A stretch of DNA of 64,000 nt from Bradyrhizobium sp. MOS002 (lineage in GTDB: Bacteria; Pseudomonadota; Alphaproteobacteria; Rhizobiales; Xanthobacteraceae): NCBI RefSeq assembly GCF_003020115.1, contig NZ_PYFX01000006.1:1-64000 (forward strand). Reading direction: 5' to 3'. Below the pieces are notes generated by a model, which had not been told where the DNA came from, ran no database searches, and was given only the letters and a program-made list of their open reading frames with translations. The position numbers and the translations under genes are program-made. Shown in pieces: positions 33,480 through 41,992 of the stretch. The number at the start of each line of letters is the position of its first letter. Position 1 is the first letter of the stretch.

Positions 33480-34724
33480 ATGTCAAATCCCCCGCGCCTC
33501 CCCGAGACATTCAACCGGCTCGCCTGGTCGAACCTGGCGGCCCAGTCGGCCGAACAGATCGCGCTGGCCGCGGCCCCCATCGTCGCGGTGCTAACGCTCG
33601 GCGTCGCCGAAGGCCAGACCGGCCTGCTCCAGACCGCGCTGACCCTGCCATTCGTCCTCTTCGCCATCCCGGCCGGTTTGCTGGCCGACCGCATCTCCCG
33701 CCGCTCGCTGATGGCGGGCGCCGAGGCGCTGCGGGCCGCGGCCCTTGCAGCGATCGTGCTGCTGCTCGCGCTCGGCGCGCTCAATCTGCCGCTGCTGGCG
33801 CTGCTCGGCTTTGCCGCCGTGTGCGGCACCGTCGTCTACAGCGTGGCCGCGCCGGCGCTGGTGCCCTCGCTGGTGAGTTCGGACCTGTTACCGGCGGCCA
33901 ATGCGCGGATCGAGCTCGCACGCACCATCGCCTTCGCCAGCGGCCCTGCGCTCGGCGGCGTGCTGGTGGGGTGGTGGGGCGCGAGCCCGGCCTTCGGCTT
34001 TGCGGCAGCGCTCTCGGCCGTCGCGGTCGTGCTGCTCTCCGGCATCTACGAGCCCGCCCGCACGCCGGCCCCCCGGCGGCATCCGTTCCAGGACATCCGC
34101 GAAGGCGCGGCCTTCGTGTTTCACCACCCGCTGCTGCGGCCGGTCTTCATCACCCAGTTCATCTTCAACACCGGATGGTTCCTGCAGATCGCGGTGTTCG
34201 TGCCTTACGCCGTACGTCACCTCGGCCTGACCGCCGCGGGCATCGGCACGGTGCTGACGATGTACGGTGTCGGCATGGTGATCGGCGCACTGTTCGCCAC
34301 GCGCGTGATGAAGCGCGTCGCGTTCGGCACGGTTGTCGGCCTCGGCCCCGTCACCGGCTTCGTCGCCGCTATGGTGATGGCGCTGACGGTGCTGGTCCCC
34401 TCGACCTGGCTTGCGGCCTTGAGCTTCTTCCTGCTCGGCGTCGGGCCGATCCTGTGGGTGATCTCGACCACGACGCTGCGCCAGTCGGTGACGCCGCCGC
34501 GCCTGCTCGGCCGCGTCTCCGCCATCAACATCATGAGCTACGGCGCCCGCCCGGTCGGCTCGGCGCTGGGCGCGATCGTCGGTGGCCTCTGGAGCGCGGA
34601 AGCATGCCTCTATCTCGCGGCGGCCGTGTTCGGCGTACAGGCGCTGGTGATCTGGCTCTCGCCTGCGGTGGCGCTGGACCGGCAGCCGGACATGGTGGGC
34701 GATGAGGCGGTGGCGCGGTGCTAG
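33480..34724 (+). CDS. MFS transporter (EntS/MFS_3 type), 414 aa
   Basis: Twelve-helix transporter. The first loop has G-L-L-A-D-R-I-S-R-R, and the C-half repeats the pattern (M-V-I-G-A-L-F-A-T-R-V-M-K-R). N-P-P-R-L-P-E-T-F-N-R-L-A-W-S-N and the P-P-R-L-L-G-R-V-S-A-I-N segment point to the MFS_3 group, which includes siderophore and macrolide exporters. The ATG at 33480 has CAGGAAA upstream. It diverges from mntH across a short shared regulatory region, so it may also respond to metal, though no second box was seen. Substrate unknown. Confidence 0.88.
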   Translation: MSNPPRLPETFNRLAWSNLAAQSAEQIALAAAPIVAVLTLGVAEGQTGLLQTALTLPFVLFAIPAGLLADRISRRSLMAGAEALRAAALAAIVLLLALGALNLPLLALLGFAAVCGTVVYSVAAPALVPSLVSSDLLPAANARIELARTIAFASGPALGGVLVGWWGASPAFGFAAALSAVAVVLLSGIYEPARTPAPRRHPFQDIREGAAFVFHHPLLRPVFITQFIFNTGWFLQIAVFVPYAVRHLGLTAAGIGTVLTMYGVGMVIGALFATRVMKRVAFGTVVGLGPVTGFVAAMVMALTVLVPSTWLAALSFFLLGVGPILWVISTTTLRQSVTPPRLLGRVSAINIMSYGARPVGSALGAIVGGLWSAEACLYLAAAVFGVQALVIWLSPAVALDRQPDMVGDEAVARC

Positions 34725-34730
34725 CTGCAC

Positions 34731-34818
34731 CGTCATTGCGAGCGAAGCGAAGCAATCCAGAATCCGTGCGCGGAGACAGTCTGGATTGCTTCGTCGCAAG
34801 AGCTCCTCGCAATGACGG
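34731..34818. repeat. Inverted repeat, CGTCATTGCGAG family
   Basis: CGTCATTGCGAGCGAAGCGA at the left end and CGCAATGACG at the right, with AAGCAATCCAGA ... TCTGGATTGCTT inside, forms a long stem between convergent genes. A second copy lies at 44230-44312. Confidence 0.85.
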
Positions 34819-34839
34819 AGTATGTGGAAGCAGCCGGGC

Positions 34840-36099
34840 CTAGTTCGCCAGATACCGCTCGTAGCTCCCCGTCACGGGCTCGCTCGCATCCACCTCTGGA
34901 TCGAGCGTGTAGAGATCCTGCGCGCGGCCGATGCCGCGCAGCGCGTAGCGGCCAGTGGAGACGAGGTAGCGGCGCCCGGCGGCATCGAGGCCCTTGTAGA
35001 ACTCCGCCGAGGCCAGTAGCTCGCGATCGACCGAACGGCTCATCGAGGCGATGCGACTGACCTCGTTCACGGTCGGACCGACCACGGTGAAGTCGAGCCG
35101 GTCCTCGCTGCCGATATTGCCGTAGAAGACCTCGCCGACATGCAGTCCGATATAGGCGGACGTGGTGGGACGGCCCTCGGCGCCCCGCCGCAGGTTCAGC
35201 GCCGCGACGTTCTTGCGGAACAGATGCTCGGCGCGTAGCGCCGCGCGCCGGGCATGCGCCATGTCCTCGCCGGTGAACATCGCGAGCACGCCGTCGCCGA
35301 TCAGCTTCAGCACGTCGCCGCCGGCGTCGTGGATCGCATCGATCACGGCCTGCGCATAGTCGTTCAGGAACGGGATGATCTCGTCGGGGCCGATGCTCTC
35401 GCTGATTCCGGTCGAGCCGCGCAGATCGGAATACCAGAGCACGGCGTCGATGCGCTCGGTGACGCCGCGCGAGATACGTCCGCTCAAGACCTGCTCTGAC
35501 GCATCGCGTCCGAGATAGACGCGGCCGAGTGTGCGCGCGATGTCGACCTGCTGCGCCGACTTGATCGCGAGACCCAGCACCGGCACGAGATCGCGCAGCG
35601 CGGCGAGCTCGGCGTCGCTAAAGCCAACCTCGCGTCGCGTTGTCCAGGAGGAGTAGAGGCAGTCCATCTGCCCGAGCGCTCCGGTCTCCCCGAAGCGGTG
35701 CACAAAGGCCAGGAAATGGCGGTGACCCGTTTCGGCGAGCTCGCCGATCTGCGAGAAATCGAGCGAGGGCGCGTCGGCGAGGTCGATCACCATCTCGTCG
35801 TGACCATGCTCGAGCAAATGGTAGAACACTGACCGGCGCCAATTGTTGGCCGCGTCGCCCTCGGCCGTCGAGCCGTATTCGACGACGTCGCTCTCGTTGG
35901 TCGGCGTGTCGCTCCAGCGGAAGGCGCGCCCCTCGTAGATCGGGTGCAGCGTATCGATGACGACAAGCCCACGCGAGAGTTCCAGCCCCTCGGCGCGGCA
36001 GCGCTCGCAGAAGCCGCGCAGCAGTTCGGGTTCGGGCAGGCCGGTGAGCCCCTGGCCGGCCAACCAGTTCATCAGCGCAAGGCGCGAGGTCAATTGCAT
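34840..36099 (-). CDS. Class III adenylate cyclase, 419 aa
   Basis: Makes cAMP. N-terminal residues 1-190 form a regulatory part without membrane segments; it resembles the sensor-like N-domain of rhizobial cyclases. The catalytic domain spans about 215-385: metal D225 (YSDLRGST), K265 and metal D269 (LKLIGDG), D336 (LDFTVVG), N345 and R349 (VNEVSRI). The Lys/Asp substrate pair predicts ATP rather than GTP, and all catalytic residues are present. Rhizobia carry many such enzymes. Its promoter region is shared with the divergent MFS gene at 36263. Confidence 0.93.
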   Translation of the reverse strand: MQLTSRLALMNWLAGQGLTGLPEPELLRGFCERCRAEGLELSRGLVVIDTLHPIYEGRAFRWSDTPTNESDVVEYGSTAEGDAANNWRRSVFYHLLEHGHDEMVIDLADAPSLDFSQIGELAETGHRHFLAFVHRFGETGALGQMDCLYSSWTTRREVGFSDAELAALRDLVPVLGLAIKSAQQVDIARTLGRVYLGRDASEQVLSGRISRGVTERIDAVLWYSDLRGSTGISESIGPDEIIPFLNDYAQAVIDAIHDAGGDVLKLIGDGVLAMFTGEDMAHARRAALRAEHLFRKNVAALNLRRGAEGRPTTSAYIGLHVGEVFYGNIGSEDRLDFTVVGPTVNEVSRIASMSRSVDRELLASAEFYKGLDAAGRRYLVSTGRYALRGIGRAQDLYTLDPEVDASEPVTGSYERYLAN

Positions 36100-36262
36100 G
36101 CGCCATTATGCCGTGCATTCGTGACGAGCGAAAGGCGGGGCGCGGACCTTGCGCCAAGGCTCCCACCCGCGGCGGGTCGCATATGTCGCGGACGCTGTTG
36201 ACGCGCTCCCGCCTCGGGCGGCAAATGCGAATGATGACACCGCCGATCAGAAATACGGGGAA

Positions 36263-37420
36263 ATGAGCCAGCGCCAGCTTCCGATCATCCTGGCGCTCGG
36301 TACCACGCAGACCCTGGCCTGGGCCTCGAGCTACTATCTGCCGGCGCTGCTCGCCGATCCCATGGCGCGCGATCTCGGCATCTCCTCCAACTGGGTCTTT
36401 GGCGCGTTCTCGGCCTCGCTGGTGATCTCGGCGCTGCTCGGCCCGCGCATCGGGCGACAGATCGATCTCGTCGGCGGCCGGCAGGTCCTCTCGGTGTCGA
36501 ACCTGACGATCGCCGCCGGCCTCGTTCTGCTCGGCCTCTCGCAATCCGTGGCGGTGATGGCGATGGCCTGGCTCGTGCTCGGCGTCGGCATGGCGATGGG
36601 GCTTTACGACGCCGCCTTCGCCGCGCTCGGCCGCATCTATGGCACCGAGGCCCGCAGGCCGATCACCGGCATCACGCTGATGGCGGGCTTTGCATCGACC
36701 GTCGGCTGGCCGCTCACCGCCTGGGGCCTCGCCCATATCGGCTGGCGCGACACCTGCTTCGCCTGGGCCGCTGCCAATGTCCTGATCGGCCTGCCGCTCA
36801 ACTTCTTCCTGCTGCCGACGATCAAGGGCGCCAAGCAGGCCGCAGCGACAGCGGTGAAGCCGCATCTGCCGCTCGACCGCACCATGATCCTGCTCGCGTT
36901 CGTCTTCGCCGCGGTCTGGACCGTCACCGGCGCGATGGCCGCGCATTTTCCGCGCATCCTGGAGTCCACAGGCGCGACGCCGGTCGAGGCGATCGCGGCC
37001 GGTGCGCTGATCGGGCCTGCGCAAGTGGCCGCGCGGGTTCTGGAAGCAGGCTTCCTCAGCCGCTTTCATCCGCTGTGGTCGACGCGGCTCGCCTGCCTCA
37101 CCCACCCGATCGGCGCGGTGGTCGTTGCGATCTTCGGCGGCGCCGCGGCCAGTGCGTTTGCGCTGTTCCACGGCTCCGGCAACGGCATTTTGACCATCGC
37201 GCGCGGTACCCTGCCGCTGTCGATCTTCGGCCCCAAGGATTTCGGCTATCGCCTCGGCATCATCGGCGCGCCGGCACGGATGGCGCAGGCCGTGGCGCCG
37301 CTGGCCTTTGGCCTGCTCATCGACGTCATGGGCGCCAAGGTGCTGATCGTCTCGTCCGCGCTCAGCCTCTCGGCGCTGGCCGCGCTGTTCATGATCCGCG
37401 CGCAACCGCGGCCGGATTGA
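36263..37420 (+). CDS. MFS transporter, 385 aa
   Basis: Twelve-helix major facilitator. The ATG at 36263 is preceded by GGGGA and gives MSQRQLPIILALGTTQTLAWASSYYLPALL, a typical first helix; the longer frame is polar and rejected. Loop motif G-P-R-I-G-R-Q-I-D-L-V-G-G-R-Q follows helix 2. The sequence resembles the group of aromatic/unknown transporters with T-Q-T-L-A-W-A-S-S-Y-Y-L-P common in Rhizobiales. Substrate not assignable. Downstream lies a 63-aa membrane protein in the same direction. Confidence 0.88.
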   Translation: MSQRQLPIILALGTTQTLAWASSYYLPALLADPMARDLGISSNWVFGAFSASLVISALLGPRIGRQIDLVGGRQVLSVSNLTIAAGLVLLGLSQSVAVMAMAWLVLGVGMAMGLYDAAFAALGRIYGTEARRPITGITLMAGFASTVGWPLTAWGLAHIGWRDTCFAWAAANVLIGLPLNFFLLPTIKGAKQAAATAVKPHLPLDRTMILLAFVFAAVWTVTGAMAAHFPRILESTGATPVEAIAAGALIGPAQVAARVLEAGFLSRFHPLWSTRLACLTHPIGAVVVAIFGGAAASAFALFHGSGNGILTIARGTLPLSIFGPKDFGYRLGIIGAPARMAQAVAPLAFGLLIDVMGAKVLIVSSALSLSALAALFMIRAQPRPD

Positions 37421-37451
37421 CCGGGCGGGAGCTTTCGCGCACAAGCGGAGC

Positions 37452-37643
37452 ATGACCGAAGACACGCGCCCGCCCCGCACATTCAAAGGCCTCCTGCGCT
37501 GGGCGACCACACCGCCGCAGGCCTGGGGTGTCTATCTCCTCGCCATCATCCTGGTCTGGCTGATCTCCTTCTACGCCGGCTCGCTGAAACCGAAGAAGGC
37601 GCCCGAAGCGAGCCCGCCCGCCGTGACCGCACCGAAAGGCTAG
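37452..37643 (+). CDS. Small single-pass membrane protein, 63 aa
   Basis: One membrane helix (AWGVYLLAIILVWLISFYAG, residues 24-43), a basic N-terminus with Pro-Arg residues and a Lys/Pro-rich C-terminus (KPKKAPEASPPAV). It starts 31 bases after the MFS stop and may be cotranslated or cotranscribed with it. Not recognised; could be an accessory subunit. Confidence 0.65.
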   Translation: MTEDTRPPRTFKGLLRWATTPPQAWGVYLLAIILVWLISFYAGSLKPKKAPEASPPAVTAPKG

Positions 37644-37648
37644 CCGCG

Positions 37649-38497
37649 TCAGTCGTAAAACTCCGGCGCCATCTTCTGGCTGTCGCGCTGGACCTTGTCG
37701 TGGTTGATCCAGAGCTGCGCCTTTTCCTTGCCGAGCGTGTCGGCGATCTTCTGCATCGAGGCCGCGCTCTGGTCCTTGTTGGCGTTCATGCTGGGCACGC
37801 GGCGATTGTCCCAATTGTCTTTGAAATGCACGGCGTCGCCCGACAGCACCACCGCGCCGGTCTTCGGCAGCTTCACCAGCAGCGATTGGTGTCCCGGTGT
37901 ATGGCCGGGCGTCGACAGGATGGTCACGCTGCCGTCGCCGAACACGTCCTTGTCGCCAGCAAGCAGCTCGACCGGATGTGACGGCTTGAAGCGCGGCTCG
38001 TTGTTGGCGCCGGGCCAGTCATATTCGGCCTTCTGCACGTAGAGCATGGCCTGCGGGAACAGTTCGACATTGCCGGTGTGGTCAGGATGGGTGTGTGAGA
38101 CGGCCATCATCTTGACGTCGTCCGGCTTGAGGCCAAGCTGTTCGAGCTGCGCGGCAAGCGTCTTCGGTCGGCGCCAGGTCACGGCCTTGGGATCGGCGGG
38201 CGCGAGGCCATTCGGCATCGCGGCAACTGCGTCGGCGATGCCGGTGTCCCACAGGAACAAGCCCTTGGCGTGCTTGACGAGATAGCAGCTGTCGACGAAG
38301 TCCATCGTCTTGCCCTCGTTCAGGCCGGGCGTCCAGCGCGAGATGTCACCGGCGGTGCCCTCGCCGCAATTGAGCACGTAGAGCTTTTCGACACCGGTCT
38401 TTTCGGACTGCGCGAGCGCCGCATCACCGGACAGAACGAGTGCAGCGACGGCGACAGCGAGCTTGATCCTTTTGATTCTGTTGATCCCAGGCATCAT
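37649..38497 (-). CDS. Secreted metallo-beta-lactamase-fold hydrolase, 282 aa
   Basis: Periplasmic MBL-fold enzyme. The ATG at 38497 has GGGAGGAA upstream and leads into a signal peptide (LAVAVAALVLSGDAALAQ), so it is chosen over the upstream start. Zinc ligands are H-T-H-P-D-H-T-G, the His in P-G-H-T-P-G-H-Q, the Asp in L-S-G-D-A-V-H-F and the His in W-I-N-H-D. It is of the N-acyl homoserine lactonase (AttM/AiiA-like) group by sequence shape; whether it degrades quorum signals or another ester or lactone is open. Convergent with the 63-aa gene. Confidence 0.9.
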   Translation of the reverse strand: MMPGINRIKRIKLAVAVAALVLSGDAALAQSEKTGVEKLYVLNCGEGTAGDISRWTPGLNEGKTMDFVDSCYLVKHAKGLFLWDTGIADAVAAMPNGLAPADPKAVTWRRPKTLAAQLEQLGLKPDDVKMMAVSHTHPDHTGNVELFPQAMLYVQKAEYDWPGANNEPRFKPSHPVELLAGDKDVFGDGSVTILSTPGHTPGHQSLLVKLPKTGAVVLSGDAVHFKDNWDNRRVPSMNANKDQSAASMQKIADTLGKEKAQLWINHDKVQRDSQKMAPEFYD

Positions 38498-38579
38498 TCG
38501 TTCCTCCCTTGCAGCCATGTCTACTACCATGTCGGCTGTGACCGAGGATCAACCCCGGCCAGTCCACAGAATTCCCGCG

Positions 38580-39530
38580 TCAATGTGCGCAGGTCTCGAC
38601 CTCGACCGTGACGTGGCTCAACCCCTTCAGCCCGGCAAGCCGCCTCTTGTAGACGGCCGGCTGCTTCGGCTGGTCCGACACCACCGAAAGCAGCACGGCG
38701 CAATGGCCGGGGCCGACCTGCCACAGATGCAGATCGGTGACGCGGTCCTCGCCGATCTCCATGCGCGCCCGGATCACGCGCTCGAGCTTCTCGTCGGCGC
38801 GCACGTCGAGCAGCACCGCGCCGGATGTCTTGATCAGACCGAACGCCCAGCTTGCGATCACGGCACTGCCGATCAGGCCGACCGCCGGATCGGCCCAGGC
38901 CCATCCCGAATACATCGCGGCCACGAGCGCGCCGATCGCCAGCACCGAGGTCGCCGCGTCCGCCATGACGTGGACATAGGCCGCACGGAGATTGTTGTCG
39001 TGATGATGGTGGTGGTGATCATGGCCATGATCACCGTGATCATCATGCGCATGGCCGTGATGGTGGTGATCGTGGCTGTCGCGGAGCAGCCAGGCACTGG
39101 CGAGATTGACGCACAGGCCGAGGGCGGCGACCGCGATCGCCTCGCCATAGACGATCGGCACCGGCGTGATCAGCCGCAGCACGCTCTCATAGGCGATCTC
39201 GACCGCGATCAGGCCGAGGATGATCGCGCTGGCGAAGGCGGCGAGATCGCCGAATTTGCCGGTGCCGAAGGTGAAATGCGAGCTCCCCAGGTGCCGCCGC
39301 GCAAACCGATACGCGAACGCGGCAATCCCCAGCGCCGCCGCATGCGTGCCCATGTGCCAGCCGTCGGCGAGCAGCGCCATCGAGCCGAACAGCGAGCCGG
39401 CGACGATCTCGCCGACCATCATGACCAGCGTCAGGATGACGACGAGCCAGGTGCGCCGCTCGTTCTGGTCGTGCCTGTCGCCCAGAAAGGCGTGGTCATG
39501 GGTCCATTGTTCGATGGAACGGGAATGCAT
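38580..39530 (-). CDS. dmeF: CDF-family Co2+/Ni2+ efflux protein (DmeF-like), 316 aa
   Basis: Cation diffusion facilitator with six membrane helices. Metal ligands are in G-S-M-A-L-L-A-D-G-W-H-M-G-T-H (helix 2, D-x3-H) and H-V-M-A-D-A-A-T-S (helix 5, H-x3-D). A long His-rich cytosolic loop (residues about 150-180, SHDHHHHGHAHDDHGDHGHD and HHHHHHD) separates helices 4 and 5. The N-terminal WTHDHAFLG is characteristic of the DmeF subgroup, which exports cobalt and nickel. No DmeR regulator is beside it. About 195 bases separate it from the divergent chromate operon. Confidence 0.9.
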   Translation of the reverse strand: MHSRSIEQWTHDHAFLGDRHDQNERRTWLVVILTLVMMVGEIVAGSLFGSMALLADGWHMGTHAAALGIAAFAYRFARRHLGSSHFTFGTGKFGDLAAFASAIILGLIAVEIAYESVLRLITPVPIVYGEAIAVAALGLCVNLASAWLLRDSHDHHHHGHAHDDHGDHGHDHHHHHHDNNLRAAYVHVMADAATSVLAIGALVAAMYSGWAWADPAVGLIGSAVIASWAFGLIKTSGAVLLDVRADEKLERVIRARMEIGEDRVTDLHLWQVGPGHCAVLLSVVSDQPKQPAVYKRRLAGLKGLSHVTVEVETCAH

Positions 39531-39613
39531 CGAGAATTCTCCGGAAGGTCTGGTCCGTTGACCCGCAATATAGACCTGCGAGGTCCTCGGACAAAATCGG
39601 CGAAACGAGCCGA

Positions 39614-39642
39614 TTGACAGGTGGGTGCCGTTTCGATGTAAT
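39614..39642 (+). promoter_or_regulatory. Near-consensus sigma-70 promoter of the chromate operon
   Basis: TTGACA (39614-39619), a 17-base spacer and TGTAAT (39637-39642). It lies 84 bases before the rhodanese-ChrB start, unusually strong for this genome. The leader between includes GGGGA...TCCCC (a short hairpin). Confidence 0.75.
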
Positions 39643-39725
39643 AAAGGTCATGGGGATTTGAGCGATCTCCCCACGAGGCGACATGCCCAAGTATCGCGTC
39701 CCGTTTGTTCTTACGAGGGCGCATC

Positions 39726-40544
39726 ATGTCTTCCTACACGACGATATCATCTGAAAAAATGGCACGGCTGATCGGCACGGCAAATGCCCCTGTCCTGATC
39801 GACGTGCGCACCGACGAGGATTTTGCCGCCGACCGGCGGCTGATCCCCGGTTCGATCAAGCTCAGCCACGGAAATGTTTCCGACTGGGGCGCCGACTTCG
39901 CCGGCCGTTCCGCGATCGTCTCGTGCCTGCGCGGCGAAAAGCTCGCGCAGGGCACAGCGGCCTGGCTCAGGCAGCTCGGTGTGCAAGCCGAGACGCTGGA
40001 GGGCGGCTTCGAGGGTTGGAAGGCGGCAAAACTGCCGCTGGTCGACACAAGCAAGCTGCCGCCGCGCGACGCCAAGGGACGAACCGTCTGGGTGACGCGG
40101 GCGCGCCCCAAGGTCGACCGCATCGCCTGCCCCTGGCTGATCCGACGCTTCGTCGATCCCACGGCCGTGTTCCTGTTCGTGGCGCCTTCGGAAGTGGTGG
40201 CGGTCGGGCAACGCTTCAATGCAGCCCCGTTCGACATCGAGAACGTGTTCTGGAGCCACCGTGGTGAGCTCTGCACCTTCGACGTAATGATCGAGGAGTT
40301 CGGGATTGCGGCGCCCGCGCTGCTCCGGCTGGCAACGCTGGTGCGCGGCGCCGACACCGCGCGACCCGACCTCGCGCCGGAGGCCCCCGGTCTGCTCGCG
40401 GCTTCGCTCGGGCTGTCGCGGATGTATGATGACGACCTCGAACAGCTCGAGGCCGGCATGCTGCTCTACGATGCCTTCTACCGCTGGTGCCGCGACGCTA
40501 CGTCCGAGACCCACAACTGGCCGACCAACAAGGCGAAGGCTTGA
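39726..40544 (+). CDS. Rhodanese-ChrB fusion, chromate resistance protein, 272 aa
   Basis: Residues 10-110 are a rhodanese domain with active Cys67 (VSCLRGEKLAQG). Residues 125-272 are the ChrB C-terminal domain: T-V-W-V-T-R-A-R-P-K-V-D-R-I-A-C-P-W-L-I-R-R-F-V-D-P, then F-D-V-M-I-E-E-F-G and D-D-x-E-Q-L-E-A-G-M-L-L-Y-D-A. ChrB-type proteins regulate or assist ChrA; the rhodanese half may act in thiol-linked Cr(VI) reduction or sulfur handling. It starts at ATG 39726 (GAGGGC upstream) and its stop overlaps chrA. Confidence 0.9.
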   Translation: MSSYTTISSEKMARLIGTANAPVLIDVRTDEDFAADRRLIPGSIKLSHGNVSDWGADFAGRSAIVSCLRGEKLAQGTAAWLRQLGVQAETLEGGFEGWKAAKLPLVDTSKLPPRDAKGRTVWVTRARPKVDRIACPWLIRRFVDPTAVFLFVAPSEVVAVGQRFNAAPFDIENVFWSHRGELCTFDVMIEEFGIAAPALLRLATLVRGADTARPDLAPEAPGLLAASLGLSRMYDDDLEQLEAGMLLYDAFYRWCRDATSETHNWPTNKAKA

Positions 40545-41929
40545 TGGATACCCGTACGACCGAACCAGGAGCTGATGCCGGTCACGGCGTCAGCTTCAGT
40601 GAAGCCTTTCGCGTCTGGCTCCGTGTCGCCTGCCTGAGCTTTGGCGGGCCCGCGGGCCAGATCGCGGTGATGCACCGCATCCTGGTCGAGGAAAAGAAGT
40701 GGATCTCGGAGGGCCGTTTCCTCCATGCGCTGAACTACTGCATGCTCTTGCCGGGCCCGGAGGCGCAGCAGCTCGCGACCTATATCGGCTGGCTGATGCA
40801 TCGCACCGCCGGCGGGCTGATGGCCGGCGGGCTGTTCATCCTGCCCGGCATCATCGCCATCATGAGCCTCAGCTACGTCTATGCCGCCTTCGGCAATGTC
40901 AGCTTCGTCGAGGCGCTGTTCTTCGGGCTCAAGGCCGCCGTGCTCGCCATCGTCATTGAAGCCGTGGTGCGCGTCGGCAAGCGCGCATTGAAGAACCGCA
41001 TCATGATCGCGCTCGCCGCGATCGCCTTCGTCGCGATCTTCTTCTTTGCCGTCCCCTTCCCCATCATCATCATCGCCGCAGGCATCATCGGCTATGCCGG
41101 CGCGAGAAGCGGCCGTCCGGAGTTCGCGCCGGCGGGTCATGGCTCTGGCGGCAGCAGCGCCGTGATCGACAGCATGCTCGGCGACGCCGTGCCCGATCAT
41201 GTCCGACCTGATACGGGCCGCGCGATCCGCGTCGGCGCACTGTGGCTAGCGCTCTGGCTGGTGCCGGTGATCGCGCTGTTGCTCGCTGTTGGACAAGACA
41301 ATGTCTTCAGTCACATCGCGCTGTTCTTCTCAAAAATGGCGCTGGTCACCTTCGGCGGTGCCTATGCGGTGCTGGCCTATGTCGCCCAGCAGGCGGTCGA
41401 GCATTATCACTGGCTGAAGCCGCACGAGATGCTCGACGGTCTCGGCATGGCCGAGACCACGCCGGGCCCGCTGATCATGGTGCTCCAGTTCGTGGGCTTC
41501 ATGGCCGCCTTCCGCGATCCAAGCGGCCTGTCGCCGATGCTGGCTGCGACGCTCGGCGGATTGCTCGCGACCTGGGTCACCTTCACGCCCTGCTTCCTCT
41601 GGATCTTCGTCGGCGCCCCCTATATCGAGCGGCTGCGCGGCAACACGGGCCTTGGCGGTGCGCTCAGCGCGATCACTGCCGCCGTCGTCGGCGTGATCCT
41701 CAACCTCTCGATCTGGTTCGCGCTGCACACGCTATTCCGCGAGACCGTGCCGGTGCACGCGTTTCCGTTTGCCTTCGACATGCCGGTGCTGACCAGTGTC
41801 GACATCCCCGCGCTCGTGCTGTCGATCGCGGCAGCAACCGCGATCTTCCGGTTCAAGCTCGGCATGCTCACCGTGCTCGCCGGCAGCTGCGCCGCGGGCG
41901 TGGCGCTGCGGCTGGCGGGGGTGATCTAG
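40544..41929 (+). CDS. chrA: Chromate transporter ChrA (two-domain), 461 aa
   Basis: Exports chromate. Both homologous CHR domains are present: the first with W-L-R-V-A-C-L-S-F-G-G-P-A-G-Q-I-A-V-M-H and L-L-P-G-P-E-A-Q-Q-L-A-T-Y, the second with K-M-A-L-V-T-F-G-G-A-Y-A-V-L and A-E-T-T-P-G-P-L-I-M-V-L-Q-F-V-G-F. The ATG at 40544 shares its A with the upstream stop (TGATG). Full length and intact, so the pair should confer chromate tolerance. Confidence 0.95.
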   Translation: MDTRTTEPGADAGHGVSFSEAFRVWLRVACLSFGGPAGQIAVMHRILVEEKKWISEGRFLHALNYCMLLPGPEAQQLATYIGWLMHRTAGGLMAGGLFILPGIIAIMSLSYVYAAFGNVSFVEALFFGLKAAVLAIVIEAVVRVGKRALKNRIMIALAAIAFVAIFFFAVPFPIIIIAAGIIGYAGARSGRPEFAPAGHGSGGSSAVIDSMLGDAVPDHVRPDTGRAIRVGALWLALWLVPVIALLLAVGQDNVFSHIALFFSKMALVTFGGAYAVLAYVAQQAVEHYHWLKPHEMLDGLGMAETTPGPLIMVLQFVGFMAAFRDPSGLSPMLAATLGGLLATWVTFTPCFLWIFVGAPYIERLRGNTGLGGALSAITAAVVGVILNLSIWFALHTLFRETVPVHAFPFAFDMPVLTSVDIPALVLSIAAATAIFRFKLGMLTVLAGSCAAGVALRLAGVI

Positions 41930-41992
41930 GACGCTGACTGATTGGTTCATCACATCCGGTTTGCCAGTGGAAGGCGTCACTAAGCCGAGGCT

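Noticed and set aside
35618..37510. A 630-codon open frame on the minus strand opposite the cyclase end and MFS gene
   Set aside because: Arg/Asp/Gly-rich text with no motifs, antisense to two clear genes; a product of high GC in the third codon position.
39000..39075. Repeated GATGGTGGTGATCATG text, considered as a repeat array
   Set aside because: It codes the His-rich loop of the CDF transporter; not a CRISPR or tandem repeat element.
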